From a virus: DNA of 20,530 nucleotides. Under the pieces are notes generated by a model. That model saw nothing but the letters and a program-made list of their open reading frames with translations, was not told where the DNA came from and did not search any database. Made by a program: the position numbers and the translations under genes. Shown in pieces: positions 1-7,829 of the stretch. The stretch covers positions 1 through 20,530 of the IMG/VR virus record IMGVR_UViG_3300045999_007580. The stretch is one strand, 5' to 3'. Within the stretch, counting starts at the first letter, position 1. Every line of letters starts with the position of its first letter.

Positions 1-744
1 GGAAATTTCTTGTTTTTTTGGTGACAACATTTTCCAAAATAAAGCGTGGTTAAAGGCACCACCACCATTATTTTTAACTACGTTATTAAATTTTGAAATC
101 TTTTCTATTATTTCCTCAAGGTCTAAATCCTTACCTTTAATTTTTTCTAATTCAACATTGAGTTTTTCAACATAACCCTTGTAGTGTTTATTGTAGTGGG
201 TATTCATTGTCTCACCGTCAATAAATTTTTCTAAAGAGTTATAGTCATATGGAAGTCTATCAACACTAACCTTTTTTATTTCGGAAATTAATAATTCTTT
301 TTTTGAAGATTCGATTTCTAATAATGTTTCAATTTTTTCAATTTGCTCTGAAAAAGATTTATAGATAACTTTTTCCATATCCTTATTATTTTTTTCAAAC
401 TTTTTGATTTCTTGGGATGCTTGTGAACTTGCTTCATCCTCGTTTTTTCCACCAATATCTTTTCCTTTTTTTCTTTTCAAAACGGTTCGTTGGTATTCGT
501 GTGACCATTCGTGAGCCAATGTTCTTAACACATCACGATTCAATCTATCTTTTACTAAAATTTTAAGTTTGTTTTTATCGGTTCTTGAACCTGTAGTCAT
601 TTCGCCGGTTCTTTTATTTTGAAATACAATATCCAAATTATCCTTTAATGGGTAATTCTTTTTAAGTTGTGAAATAAAATCATTGATTAAAACTTTATCT
701 TCTTTACTTGGCTCAATTCCAATATATTCAACATTTACGTCCAT
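1..744 (-). CDS. HExxH metallopeptidase-like / Fe-Mn superoxide dismutase-like fusion protein (3' end beyond window)
   Basis: Reading leftward from ATG at 744 gives 248 open residues with no stop before base 1, so the C-terminus is missing. Residues 1-110 hold a small metallopeptidase-like domain: H78-E-W-S-H82 is a HExxH zinc motif, and E102/E104 in NEDEASSQA are candidate third ligands. Residues 110-160 are a Lys/Glu-rich helical linker. From LPYDYNSLEKF (164-174) the protein follows the N-terminal half of Fe/Mn superoxide dismutases: THYNKHYKGYV aligns H183, H187 and Y191 with H26, H30 and Y34 of human MnSOD, and NNGGGAFNHALFW aligns H233 with metal ligand H74. The remaining SOD ligands (Asp and His of the DxWEHAY region) would lie outside the window. 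Whether it dismutates superoxide, cleaves proteins, or uses these folds structurally cannot be told from sequence. It follows the SNF2 gene by 12 bases and is probably co-transcribed with it. Confidence 0.88.
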   Translation of the reverse strand, partial: MDVNVEYIGIEPSKEDKVLINDFISQLKKNYPLKDNLDIVFQNKRTGEMTTGSRTDKNKLKILVKDRLNRDVLRTLAHEWSHEYQRTVLKRKKGKDIGGKNEDEASSQASQEIKKFEKNNKDMEKVIYKSFSEQIEKIETLLEIESSKKELLISEIKKVSVDRLPYDYNSLEKFIDGETMNTHYNKHYKGYVEKLNVELEKIKGKDLDLEEIIEKISKFNNVVKNNGGGAFNHALFWKMLSPKKQEIS

Positions 745-748
745 GATA

Positions 749-756
749 TATAAATA
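749..756 (-). promoter_or_regulatory. TATTTATA motif 4 bases before the peptidase-SOD start
   Basis: On the minus strand TATTTATA lies between the stop of the SNF2 gene (757-759) and the ATG at 744. It is one of several copies found in the coding-strand sense before starts in this window. Chance occurrence is a real possibility in such AT-rich DNA. Confidence 0.25.
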
Positions 757-2520
757 TCATCGGTTTTTAGAAATCATATTTAACATTTCTTCAATTATTG
801 ATGCTTCGTCAAATGTATCATCTCCCATTACCGTTGATATGATTTTTTTCTTTCTATTTAAGATGTCGTAAATTGCACCTTCGATGCTATTTTCAAATAG
901 GGGGTAATATACTGATGTTGAATTTTTTTGACCAATACGGTGTGACCTGTCTTCCGCTTGTGAATGTTCCGCAGGTACAAAAGATAAATCATTCATGATT
1001 ACGGCTTCAGCCGAGGTTAAAGTAATACCAACACCCGCTGCTTTCAAGTTTCCGACAAATACTTTGATTTTATCATTTGTTTGAAACTCATCAACGGCAT
1101 TTTGTCTGTGGAACTTAGAACAACTACCATCCAAATAAACTGCAGACTTACCAAAGTGGTTATAGATTTGATTTAGTGTGTCGGTAAAGTTTGTAAATAT
1201 AATAACCTTCTTACCTTGTTCTATAATGTTTTCCGCTAACTCAATTGTGTTATTAATTTTTTCTTGTGCAATAACTTTCCTTACTTTCATCAATTTTGAA
1301 AACTGAATTGTAAGTGATGAAGACTCTTCAGGATTTTGGTCGTACCAATTGAAATACTCACCCATTAACTCTTCGTAATCTTTTGATTTGAGTCTCAAAT
1401 ATACAGGAGTGATAATTTTTTCAGGTAAATCTAAAACGTCTTCTTTTAACCTTCTTAAGATGTGTGTTGAGGTTCTTTCTCTTAATTCTTCTAGATTAGA
1501 TGCTCCCGTAACATTCCATACTTTTCTTTTTCCAACACTAAATTGGAATCCGTTACAATATCTTTTAGCATAAGCCATCCAATTCATTGCTACAGGACTA
1601 TCAACAAGGTTTAATAAATTATAATAATTCATAGGTCGCGATGTCATAGGTGTTCCTGATAACAACCAAACTCTATTTGATTTACTTGCAATGTCGTTGG
1701 CAATTTTTGTTCTTTGTGCTTGTGGATTAGAAATCATGTGAGCTTCATCCATAATAACTAAATCAAAATTAATCTTCATTATTTCTGATTTTTCCTTTTC
1801 TTTAGTGTCGTGGAAATTTTTTAAGATATCATAGTTCACAATAACAAAATCATGTTCATCTGAAAATTTCTTACCTTCTGCAATATATACGGTTCTATCT
1901 GAATAATTTGCAATCTCTCTTTGCCAATTTATCTTTAAAGATGCGGGACATACAATCAAAACTTTCTTAGCCCCCGTTTCTAAAGCGGCAATAATGGTAG
2001 ATGTTGTTTTACCAAGTCCCATATCGTCAGCCAATATAAACTTTTTGTTTCTTACAAGTTTTTCGATGGCTTCTTTTTGATGTTCCATAGGTGGTCTATG
2101 GGTGTATTTGTTGTAATCAATTGAAATGTTTTTAACTTCATTATCTTTTAGTAATGCCGATTTCGGCATCCAAAAATCATGTAAAGTTTCACCTGAAAAG
2201 ATTTTACCCCAAATATGATAAGCTTTATCTTTTTCTACTAACAACTTCTCAACATAAATTTCTGAAGGTTCCTTGGTGAACATCTTATCTTCCATCAGTT
2301 TTTTACCAAAATATGAATCTAATTTGACCCATTTTTTTGCAACTTTTGGTTGTATTATGTGATAATTATTGATGTAATCGGCTTGAGGTCTTGTAGGTAC
2401 AAAAGACTTACTATTTTGTTTTTTGTGTTTTAAATTAAGGATATAATTATTTGACCCTTCATAATCGTCTAAAATTAAAAGGGCTTTCGATTCGGGTGTT
2501 TTTGGCACAAAATCTTCCAT
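757..2520 (-). CDS. SNF2-family DNA helicase/translocase
   Basis: A 587-residue superfamily 2 ATPase. Residues 145-148 (EHQK) form a Q-like motif. Walker A is DDMGLGKT (165-172), Walker B is DEAH (258-261), and motif III is SGT (288-290). The second RecA domain carries IIFTNF (440-445), GVGITLT (496-502) and the arginine-finger motif QAEDRSHRIGQ (521-531). This layout is typical of SNF2/SMARCAL1-like remodellers that translocate on duplex DNA; in phages such enzymes are thought to act in replication-fork or recombination processing, like T4 UvsW. The N-terminal 135 residues are a separate domain containing WMPKS (117-121) that I do not assign. I chose ATG at 2520 (MEDFVPK) because the longer frame to 2688 would run through the divergent gene starting at 2576. 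There is no Shine-Dalgarno motif. It probably forms a unit with the downstream peptidase-SOD gene. Confidence 0.95.
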   Translation of the reverse strand: MEDFVPKTPESKALLILDDYEGSNNYILNLKHKKQNSKSFVPTRPQADYINNYHIIQPKVAKKWVKLDSYFGKKLMEDKMFTKEPSEIYVEKLLVEKDKAYHIWGKIFSGETLHDFWMPKSALLKDNEVKNISIDYNKYTHRPPMEHQKEAIEKLVRNKKFILADDMGLGKTTSTIIAALETGAKKVLIVCPASLKINWQREIANYSDRTVYIAEGKKFSDEHDFVIVNYDILKNFHDTKEKEKSEIMKINFDLVIMDEAHMISNPQAQRTKIANDIASKSNRVWLLSGTPMTSRPMNYYNLLNLVDSPVAMNWMAYAKRYCNGFQFSVGKRKVWNVTGASNLEELRERTSTHILRRLKEDVLDLPEKIITPVYLRLKSKDYEELMGEYFNWYDQNPEESSSLTIQFSKLMKVRKVIAQEKINNTIELAENIIEQGKKVIIFTNFTDTLNQIYNHFGKSAVYLDGSCSKFHRQNAVDEFQTNDKIKVFVGNLKAAGVGITLTSAEAVIMNDLSFVPAEHSQAEDRSHRIGQKNSTSVYYPLFENSIEGAIYDILNRKKKIISTVMGDDTFDEASIIEEMLNMISKNR

Positions 2521-2575
2521 AATATAATAAAATATAAGAAACAACCATAAAAAATCAATTAAAGTATTTATAGGT
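2521..2575. promoter_or_regulatory. Divergent intergenic region with TATTTATA/TATAAATA element
   Basis: This 55-base gap separates the leftward SNF2 gene from the rightward neck-like gene and must hold both leaders. Bases 2565-2572 read TATTTATA on the plus strand, which is TATAAATA (the T4 late-promoter core) on the minus strand, 45 bases before the SNF2 ATG. In the plus sense the same element sits only 3 bases before the ATG at 2576. Which strand it serves is unresolved. Confidence 0.35.
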
Positions 2576-3091
2576 ATGGCGGATAGTAGAGTTCCAATAA
2601 CAAGATTAAATAAGTTTTTTGCCGAAGAAGATTTCAATTTAGAAATTTCTATGGGCGATGAATGGCTTGGGGGTGATATGAATTTCACTCTTGTTTTATA
2701 TCGTGTTGATAGACAAAGAACTGTGAATGATGATGTTTATGGTGAAACTTTAGAAGATGGGATACAATTTTTACCACCTGTTGAATTTAAAGGGTATGTA
2801 CAGATTGAGGCTCCTTCTAATGTTGATTATGGTGCATCTAGATTAACTCAGTCCGAGCCGGGTAATTTAAAGGTTGGTGTTTACCAAAAACAATTAGAGG
2901 AGTTGGGTATCGATATAAACTATGGGGATTATATCGGATACTATGAAACGGAAACAAGAGTTAGATATTATAGTGTGGTTGATGACGGTCGTGTATTTTC
3001 AGATAATAAACACACGTATGGTGGTTATAAACCATTTTATCGTTCTATTAAAGCCGCACCTGTTACTGATAACGAATTTAGAGGAATATAA
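2576..3091 (+). CDS. Putative neck / head-to-tail connector protein
   Basis: This 171-residue acidic protein is probably a virion connector. It opens with MADSRVPITRLNKFF. Its middle, LVLYRVDRQRTVNDDVYGE followed by LPPVEFKGYV, and its C-terminal RYYSVVDDG and YKPFYRSIKAAP segments resemble the beta-rich neck proteins of T4-type phages (gp13/gp14 class), in which a short aromatic-rich strand is followed by a PFY segment. It is shorter than T4 gp14 (about 256 residues), so the exact equivalence is uncertain. The gene lies two bases upstream of the gp15-like gene, the order seen in T4 (13-14-15-18-19), and this synteny is the strongest support. No signal peptide or membrane segment is visible. 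The start follows AT-rich DNA with no ribosome-binding motif. Confidence 0.6.
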   Translation: MADSRVPITRLNKFFAEEDFNLEISMGDEWLGGDMNFTLVLYRVDRQRTVNDDVYGETLEDGIQFLPPVEFKGYVQIEAPSNVDYGASRLTQSEPGNLKVGVYQKQLEELGIDINYGDYIGYYETETRVRYYSVVDDGRVFSDNKHTYGGYKPFYRSIKAAPVTDNEFRGI

Positions 3092-3093
3092 TA

Positions 3094-4134
3094 ATGGCAT
3101 TACCAAGTAAATTAAAAAAACATTTACCATTAATACCTGAAAAGGTTGGTCGCGAAAGAAGACAAGAAATGTTGGATGATATAACCGACCAAGGAACTTT
3201 TTTACCAAAAGGTGTTTTACATGCCGACTTAGATTTAGGGATGTTAGATTTTGTAAAAGAACAACTAAAATTAGTGGTGACTGAAAAACCTGTACCTACT
3301 GTAGATAAAATTATAACGACTCAGAACTGGTCTCAATTCACAGAGACATGGAACTTCCAAGATTTAGATAAGAACATTTCACTACCATTTATAGCAACAG
3401 TAAGAACCCCTGAGGTTAAGTATGGAACATTTCAAGGAGGTGCAGCTAATATACCTAACAGAAGACAATTCTTTTATTATACCGTTCCAACTTGGGATGG
3501 TCAAAGAAAGGGTGCAGATGTTTATACAATACCTCAACCAATACCTGTTGACATTACATATAATGTAAAGTTATTCTGTAATAGAATGCGTGAACTTAAT
3601 GAGTTTAATAAAATTGTTATGCAAACGTTTACATCAAAACAGGCATACACCCAAATTAAAGGTCACTATATTCCAATTATTATGGAGGGGGTTGCGGATG
3701 AATCAGTAAAAGAAATAGAAAAAAGAAAATATTATATTGCAAACTATACTTTTATAATGAAAGGTCTTCTAATTGATGAGGCAGAATTCAAGGTATCACC
3801 TGCAGTTACTAGACAAGTTTCTTTATTTGAAACTGAAACAAGAAATACGTCAAGAAGAGTGAAATTAGAACCATCAAGACCCGATAACTTTGATTTGGAT
3901 TTATTATTTGTCGCAGGTAATAACCAATTATCTGAAGTTTTTAGATATACTGTTGACTTGAAAGTGACCGAATTAGAAAACGTGAGTTCTTATGATGTGT
4001 TCATAAATTCAAATTATGTAGGAACTGATTTAACCACCATTCAAATTAATGATGGAGATACATTTTTAATTACTGTAACAAAGGCAAACTTATTAGCTGA
4101 AAGTAAAATTAAAACAGTATCTTATTTAGTTTGA
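3094..4134 (+). CDS. gp15-like tail terminator / sheath stabiliser
   Basis: A 346-residue protein that I assign to the tail terminator family capping tube and sheath at the head-proximal end. Residues around 148-225 hold the family pattern: IPQPIPVDITYNVKLFCNRM, then EFNKIVMQTF, a short loop, YIPIIMEGV, and RKYYIANYTFIMKGLLID. This parallels T4 gp15, where PSPIKMIYELSIFTRY is followed by QIVEQILPYF and RRRIEWSLTFEVNGW. T4 gp15 is about 272 residues; here roughly 80 additional residues after position 265 form a Thr/Asn/Val-rich, probably beta-sandwich extension with no recognisable relative. It starts two bases after the upstream gene stop, and its stop codon (4132-4134) abuts the stop of the minus-strand ribbon-helix-helix gene at 4135. 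The family assignment rests on remembered pattern and gene order. Confidence 0.7.
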   Translation: MALPSKLKKHLPLIPEKVGRERRQEMLDDITDQGTFLPKGVLHADLDLGMLDFVKEQLKLVVTEKPVPTVDKIITTQNWSQFTETWNFQDLDKNISLPFIATVRTPEVKYGTFQGGAANIPNRRQFFYYTVPTWDGQRKGADVYTIPQPIPVDITYNVKLFCNRMRELNEFNKIVMQTFTSKQAYTQIKGHYIPIIMEGVADESVKEIEKRKYYIANYTFIMKGLLIDEAEFKVSPAVTRQVSLFETETRNTSRRVKLEPSRPDNFDLDLLFVAGNNQLSEVFRYTVDLKVTELENVSSYDVFINSNYVGTDLTTIQINDGDTFLITVTKANLLAESKIKTVSYLV

Positions 4135-4296
4135 TTATTCACCGTAGATATCTTTAGTTTCTTTACAATTTTCCATAATTAATTTTTCCAAAAACTTGTA
4201 AATTTTCAAACCGTTTTTATCGCAGTATTTTTTTAATTGATTGTGTATTTCGGCATCAATTTTTAGGTTTTTTATTTTCTTAACGGGTTTTTTCAT
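4135..4296 (-). CDS. Small ribbon-helix-helix DNA-binding protein
   Basis: Reading leftward from ATG at 4296 gives a 53-residue basic protein ending in TAA at 4135-4137. The N-terminal MKKPVKKIKNLKIDAEIHNQ supplies a basic arm and a beta strand (NLKID). A first helix (AEIHNQLKKYCDKNG) and a second (KIYKFLEKLIMENC) follow, the order of MetJ/Arc/CopG-type ribbon-helix-helix repressors, which dimerise and insert the strand pair into the major groove. Phages commonly encode such single-domain regulators. It lies head-to-tail against the gp15-like gene with no spacing and is oriented against the tail genes, so it is likely expressed under other control, possibly from the shared 4297-4419 region. 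It has no antitoxin-style C-terminal extension and no toxin neighbour. Its target is unknown. Confidence 0.8.
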   Translation of the reverse strand: MKKPVKKIKNLKIDAEIHNQLKKYCDKNGLKIYKFLEKLIMENCKETKDIYGE

Positions 4297-4419
4297 AGCA
4301 GGTAGAAAAAAGGCAGAATTTATTCTTACTCCCTAATAAATATTATAAGAATGTAAAGTTTTTTGTTATTTGACGATGTATTTATATATAAAAAATAAAT
4401 TTAAAATACTTTTATTAAC
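4297..4419. promoter_or_regulatory. Divergent promoter region between RHH gene and sheath gene
   Basis: This 123-base AT-rich gap separates the leftward repressor-like gene from the rightward sheath gene. TATTTATA occurs at 4379-4386 on the plus strand, 33 bases before the sheath ATG, followed by TATAAAAAATAAA. On the minus strand TATTTATT occurs at 4342-4335, 38 bases before the RHH ATG. No hairpin with a T-run is evident. An operator for the RHH protein here is plausible, but no clear inverted repeat identifies one. Confidence 0.4.
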
Positions 4420-7400
4420 ATGGCATCATCAAATAAGGTTTTTGTTTCTCCTGGTGTGTACACATCGGAAAGAGACTTAACGTTTGTGGCTCAAAGTGTG
4501 GGTGTAACCACTTTAGGTGTTGTAGGTGAAACACTACAAGGACCGGCTTTTGAACCAATCTTTATAACAAATTTTGACGAGTTCCAAACTTATTTTGGAG
4601 GAACAAGTCCTGAAAAATTTGTTAATACACAAATACCAAAATACGAATTGGCTTATATCTCTAAATCTTACCTATCACAATCAAACCAACTATTTGTAAC
4701 GAGAGTTTTAGGTTTATCAGGATATGATGCAGGTCCGTCATGGTCTATCGTAACTATTGGTAATGTTGACCCATCCACAATACAAGTAACAGGAACAACT
4801 GGTCCTGTTGCAGTAACATTCACAGGAACAACTGGTGGAACTGTAACATACACATCAGTCCCATCGTCAATTAACGTAAATGGAAATTTTTATAACTCTT
4901 ACACTGAGTTTAATGGAGCTACTTCTTCAATTGCTGAAGATTTAACAACTTATTTAACAAATCAAATGTATTTGTTTGCTACAAGTTCCTCAACATCAGG
5001 TAGTACTGCAATTTTGTGGGGTTCATCAAGTGCATCAACTTTGACAAGTACTACAGGTGTTACTTCATTGAATACTATTACAGGTTCTACCGAAATGTTC
5101 GGAGTTCCAAATGTAAACCAAGCTTCTAATAATTTTTCAGCATCAACTAATGACCCATGGTATTATGGATTATTTAATTACTACCAAGGCTCAAATGATG
5201 TAAATACGTATTTCGGACAAAGTATGGGCGCCGCACTTTCAGGTATTTCTACAACACCAACAACGGGTGTATATTCAGGGACTGTGGCATTCTTTACTAC
5301 ATCTTATTCAGGAGCACCATATTCAACTTATGATGATTTGGTTGTTGCAACATTAAGGTCAAGAGGTATTTCAACATATACTTCAACTAATGCAGGACCT
5401 TTCTATGAGGTTACGGGAACTACAGATGTTGCTATGATTTGTACAGGTGCATACTCGGCGGTAACTAAAAATCCATATTCAACATTCCAAATTTCGGGTG
5501 TTACTTATGATGGTGATAACTTTAGTTTTGAAACATCGATGTTAAGTACAAACAAAAACTATTTAAGAAATGTATTTGGAGCATCTAACTTTGGTAAAGC
5601 AAGAAATGAAGTTCCTTTATTTGTTGAAGAGACTTATTCTGCATTATTACAAACAGGTTATAGAGCAGGTCAAATTAGAGGTTTATATTGTGATTTAGTT
5701 GAATTACCAGGTGCAAGGTCAGGTAATGCTGATAGTATCGGTTTCTACTTAGAACAATACCAAACACCTGAGACACCTTTCTTAGTTTCTGAACTTCGCG
5801 GTAGTAAAGTTTTCAAATTATTTAAATTTGTTCTAATCTCTGATGGTAACTCTGCTAATACATACGTAAAATTATCTATTGGTAATATTTCATTTAATAA
5901 TGGAACATTCGATGTATTTGTAAGAGATTATTTTGACAATGACCAAAATGTTAGAGTATTAGAAAGTTTTACAAACTGTTCATTGGACCCAACTAATAAC
6001 AACTACGTAGCAAATAAAATTGGTACGTCAAACGGTGAATACCAAGTAAAATCTAAATATGTAATGTTAGAGATGAGTGATGAAGCTCCAATTGACGCAT
6101 TACCTTGTGGATTTGAGGGATACGTAATGAGGGAATATGCAAACGCAACACCACCATTTGTTCCTTACAAAACTAAATACTATTCAGCGGGTGAAACAAT
6201 TTACAACCCACCTTTTGGTTCGACAAGTGGTGGAGACAACCCTGTTATTTCAAGTGGGGAAAATCCAAGAAGAGCTTACTTAGGTATTTCTAATATTAGT
6301 GGTTTTGATTACGACTTCTTCCAATATAAAGGAAAACAATTACCAAACAGTTTGGCTACAGACACTACGGGACCAGCTTGGGGTTACTTAACTAAAGGGT
6401 TCCACATGGATAGTGGTGCAACAGTTGTGACTATCGCTAACTCATATGCAACTTCAGGTCAATCGGCATTTGAAGTGGGTGTTGGGTCATTTAATTCTGA
6501 ACCAGTTGATACCGATAATCCTTATTACAGATTAAACACACGTAAGTATACAGTAATGGCTTACGGAGGTTTTGATGGTTGGGACATTTATAGAGAATCA
6601 AGAACTAACACTGATACATTCGCATTAGGTCAAACAGGATTTAAATACGGAGCGGCAAGTTCAGTAACTTACCCTACAGCATCAGGATGGGGAGCATTCA
6701 AACAAATTTCAGGACCTAACCAAGAAACTTGGGCGAATACTGACTACTACGCTTACAAATGGGGACAATCAACATTTGCAAATCCTGAATCAACAAACAT
6801 CAACGTGTTTGCAACACCAGGTATTGACTATGTTAATAACTCAAACTTAGTGGAAGATTCAATTGATATGATTGAAACAGATAGAGCAGATTCAATCTAT
6901 ATTACTACAACTCCTGACTTCAATATGTTCTTACCATCTTACCAAGATATAACAGAAGGTTTGATTTACCCTCAAGAGGCGGTAGATAATTTAGAGAACA
7001 CAGGTATCGACTCTAACTATACCGCAACATATTACCCTTGGATTTTAACAAGAGATACTGTTAATAACACTCAAATCTATATTCCTGCAACTTCTGAGGT
7101 TGTAAGAAACTTAGCATTGACTGATAACATCGCATTCCCTTGGTTCGCTTCAGCGGGTTACACAAGAGGTTTAGTAAATGCTATTAGAGCAAGACGTAAG
7201 TTGACACAAGACGATAGAGATACATTATATAAAGGTAGAATCAATCCAATTGCAACTTTCTCTGATGTTGGTACGGTAATTTGGGGTAACAAAACTCTTC
7301 AAATCAGAGAATCTGCACTTGACAGAATCAATGTAAGAAGATTGTTACTACAAGCTCGTAAATTGATTTCAGCGGTAGCAGTAAGATTATTGTTCGAACA

Positions 7401-7632
7401 AAACGATAACAAAGTAAGACAAGACTTCTTGGATTCAGTTAACCCAATCTTAGACCAAATTAGAAGAGATAGAGGTTTGATTGATTTTAGAGTTCAAGTA
7501 TCTAACACACCTGAAGATTTAGATTCAAATACATTAACAGGTAAAATCTTCTTGAAACCAACAAGAGCGTTAGAATATATCGACATCGAGTTTGTCATCA
7601 CACCAACAGGCGCATCTTTCGACGATATCTAA
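4420..7632 (+). CDS. Tail sheath protein (gp18-type), enlarged
   Basis: A 1070-residue sheath subunit, the polymer that contracts to drive the tube into the host. The N-terminus SPGVYTSERDL and the segment VGVTTLGVVGETLQGPAFEP are the sheath signature; a YISKSYLSQSNQLFVTRVLG strand-helix follows (about residues 75-105). The C-terminal 145 residues hold the conserved core: TLYKGRINPIATF, VIWGNKTLQ, INVRRLLLQARKLISAVAVR and the final FLKPTRALEYIDIEFVI, which form the inner layer and inter-subunit strands. T4 gp18 has about 659 residues, so roughly 400 extra are present. Residues 110-330 are Ser/Thr/Gly-rich and beta-prone with short internal repeats, and would be surface-exposed insertions. The ATG is preceded by AT-rich leader without a Shine-Dalgarno motif. 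Its 3' end is followed by a G/C stem-loop at 7647-7668. Confidence 0.97.
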   Translation: MASSNKVFVSPGVYTSERDLTFVAQSVGVTTLGVVGETLQGPAFEPIFITNFDEFQTYFGGTSPEKFVNTQIPKYELAYISKSYLSQSNQLFVTRVLGLSGYDAGPSWSIVTIGNVDPSTIQVTGTTGPVAVTFTGTTGGTVTYTSVPSSINVNGNFYNSYTEFNGATSSIAEDLTTYLTNQMYLFATSSSTSGSTAILWGSSSASTLTSTTGVTSLNTITGSTEMFGVPNVNQASNNFSASTNDPWYYGLFNYYQGSNDVNTYFGQSMGAALSGISTTPTTGVYSGTVAFFTTSYSGAPYSTYDDLVVATLRSRGISTYTSTNAGPFYEVTGTTDVAMICTGAYSAVTKNPYSTFQISGVTYDGDNFSFETSMLSTNKNYLRNVFGASNFGKARNEVPLFVEETYSALLQTGYRAGQIRGLYCDLVELPGARSGNADSIGFYLEQYQTPETPFLVSELRGSKVFKLFKFVLISDGNSANTYVKLSIGNISFNNGTFDVFVRDYFDNDQNVRVLESFTNCSLDPTNNNYVANKIGTSNGEYQVKSKYVMLEMSDEAPIDALPCGFEGYVMREYANATPPFVPYKTKYYSAGETIYNPPFGSTSGGDNPVISSGENPRRAYLGISNISGFDYDFFQYKGKQLPNSLATDTTGPAWGYLTKGFHMDSGATVVTIANSYATSGQSAFEVGVGSFNSEPVDTDNPYYRLNTRKYTVMAYGGFDGWDIYRESRTNTDTFALGQTGFKYGAASSVTYPTASGWGAFKQISGPNQETWANTDYYAYKWGQSTFANPESTNINVFATPGIDYVNNSNLVEDSIDMIETDRADSIYITTTPDFNMFLPSYQDITEGLIYPQEAVDNLENTGIDSNYTATYYPWILTRDTVNNTQIYIPATSEVVRNLALTDNIAFPWFASAGYTRGLVNAIRARRKLTQDDRDTLYKGRINPIATFSDVGTVIWGNKTLQIRESALDRINVRRLLLQARKLISAVAVRLLFEQNDNKVRQDFLDSVNPILDQIRRDRGLIDFRVQVSNTPEDLDSNTLTGKIFLKPTRALEYIDIEFVITPTGASFDDI

Positions 7633-7646
7633 AAAAATAAAATGAG

Positions 7647-7668
7647 TGGGGGGTAGAAATATCCCCCA
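7647..7668 (+). terminator. Stem-loop after the sheath gene (weak or incomplete terminator)
   Basis: TGGGGG (7647-7652) pairs with CCCCCA (7663-7668) around a 10-base loop, 15 bases after the sheath stop. The stem is very GC-rich for this DNA, but the following TAAATTATTTAA is only loosely T-rich, so termination may be partial, or the hairpin may protect the sheath mRNA 3' end. Confidence 0.45.
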
Positions 7669-7673
7669 TAAAT

Positions 7674-7681
7674 TATTTAAT
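7674..7681 (+). promoter_or_regulatory. TATTTAAT motif before the 45-residue gene
   Basis: A variant of the recurring TATTTATA element, followed by ACATAAAAC, 10 bases before the ATG at 7692 and immediately after the sheath stem-loop. Placement between a possible terminator and a new gene fits a promoter, but the match is imperfect. Confidence 0.25.
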
Positions 7682-7691
7682 ACATAAAACT

Positions 7692-7829
7692 ATGAAAATA
7701 GAAAAAAAATTAATCAAAGAATCTTTAGGTTATAAAACTGAAGGTAAAAAAACGTTTTCAGAAAAAAAACAAAATATTGTAATTACTGAAGCACAATTAG
7801 AAAGACTTTTAGAAAAACTTAAAAAATAA
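7692..7829 (+). CDS. 45-residue lysine-rich peptide, possible packaged internal protein
   Basis: An ATG at 7692 opens a 45-residue frame ending MLK-free in LEKLKK with TAA at 7827-7829; the stop shares its last base with the ATG of the HAD gene (TAATG), so translation is probably coupled. The peptide is very basic. Its C-terminal half (NIVITEAQLERLLEKLKK) should form an amphipathic helix, and ITEAQLxxLL-type helices recur in environmental phage proteins of unknown role. Its first ten residues, MKIEKKLIKE, resemble the capsid-targeting peptide of T4 internal proteins (MKTYQEFIAE, from memory), which ends in the (L/I)xE site of the prohead protease. That resemblance is short and could be chance. 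Coding status is supported by the tight coupling and lack of any other gene in this gap. Confidence 0.65.
   Translation: MKIEKKLIKESLGYKTEGKKTFSEKKQNIVITEAQLERLLEKLKK

Noticed and set aside
683-871. 62-residue plus-strand frame across the SNF2/peptidase-SOD junction
   Set aside because: It overlaps two well-supported minus genes and has no recognisable features beyond hydrophobic antisense composition.
2521-2688. Longer N-terminus of the SNF2 helicase starting at 2688
   Set aside because: It would overlap the divergent gene at 2576 by over 100 bases, and its 56 additional residues show no helicase-family character; ATG at 2520 gives a clean divergent gap.
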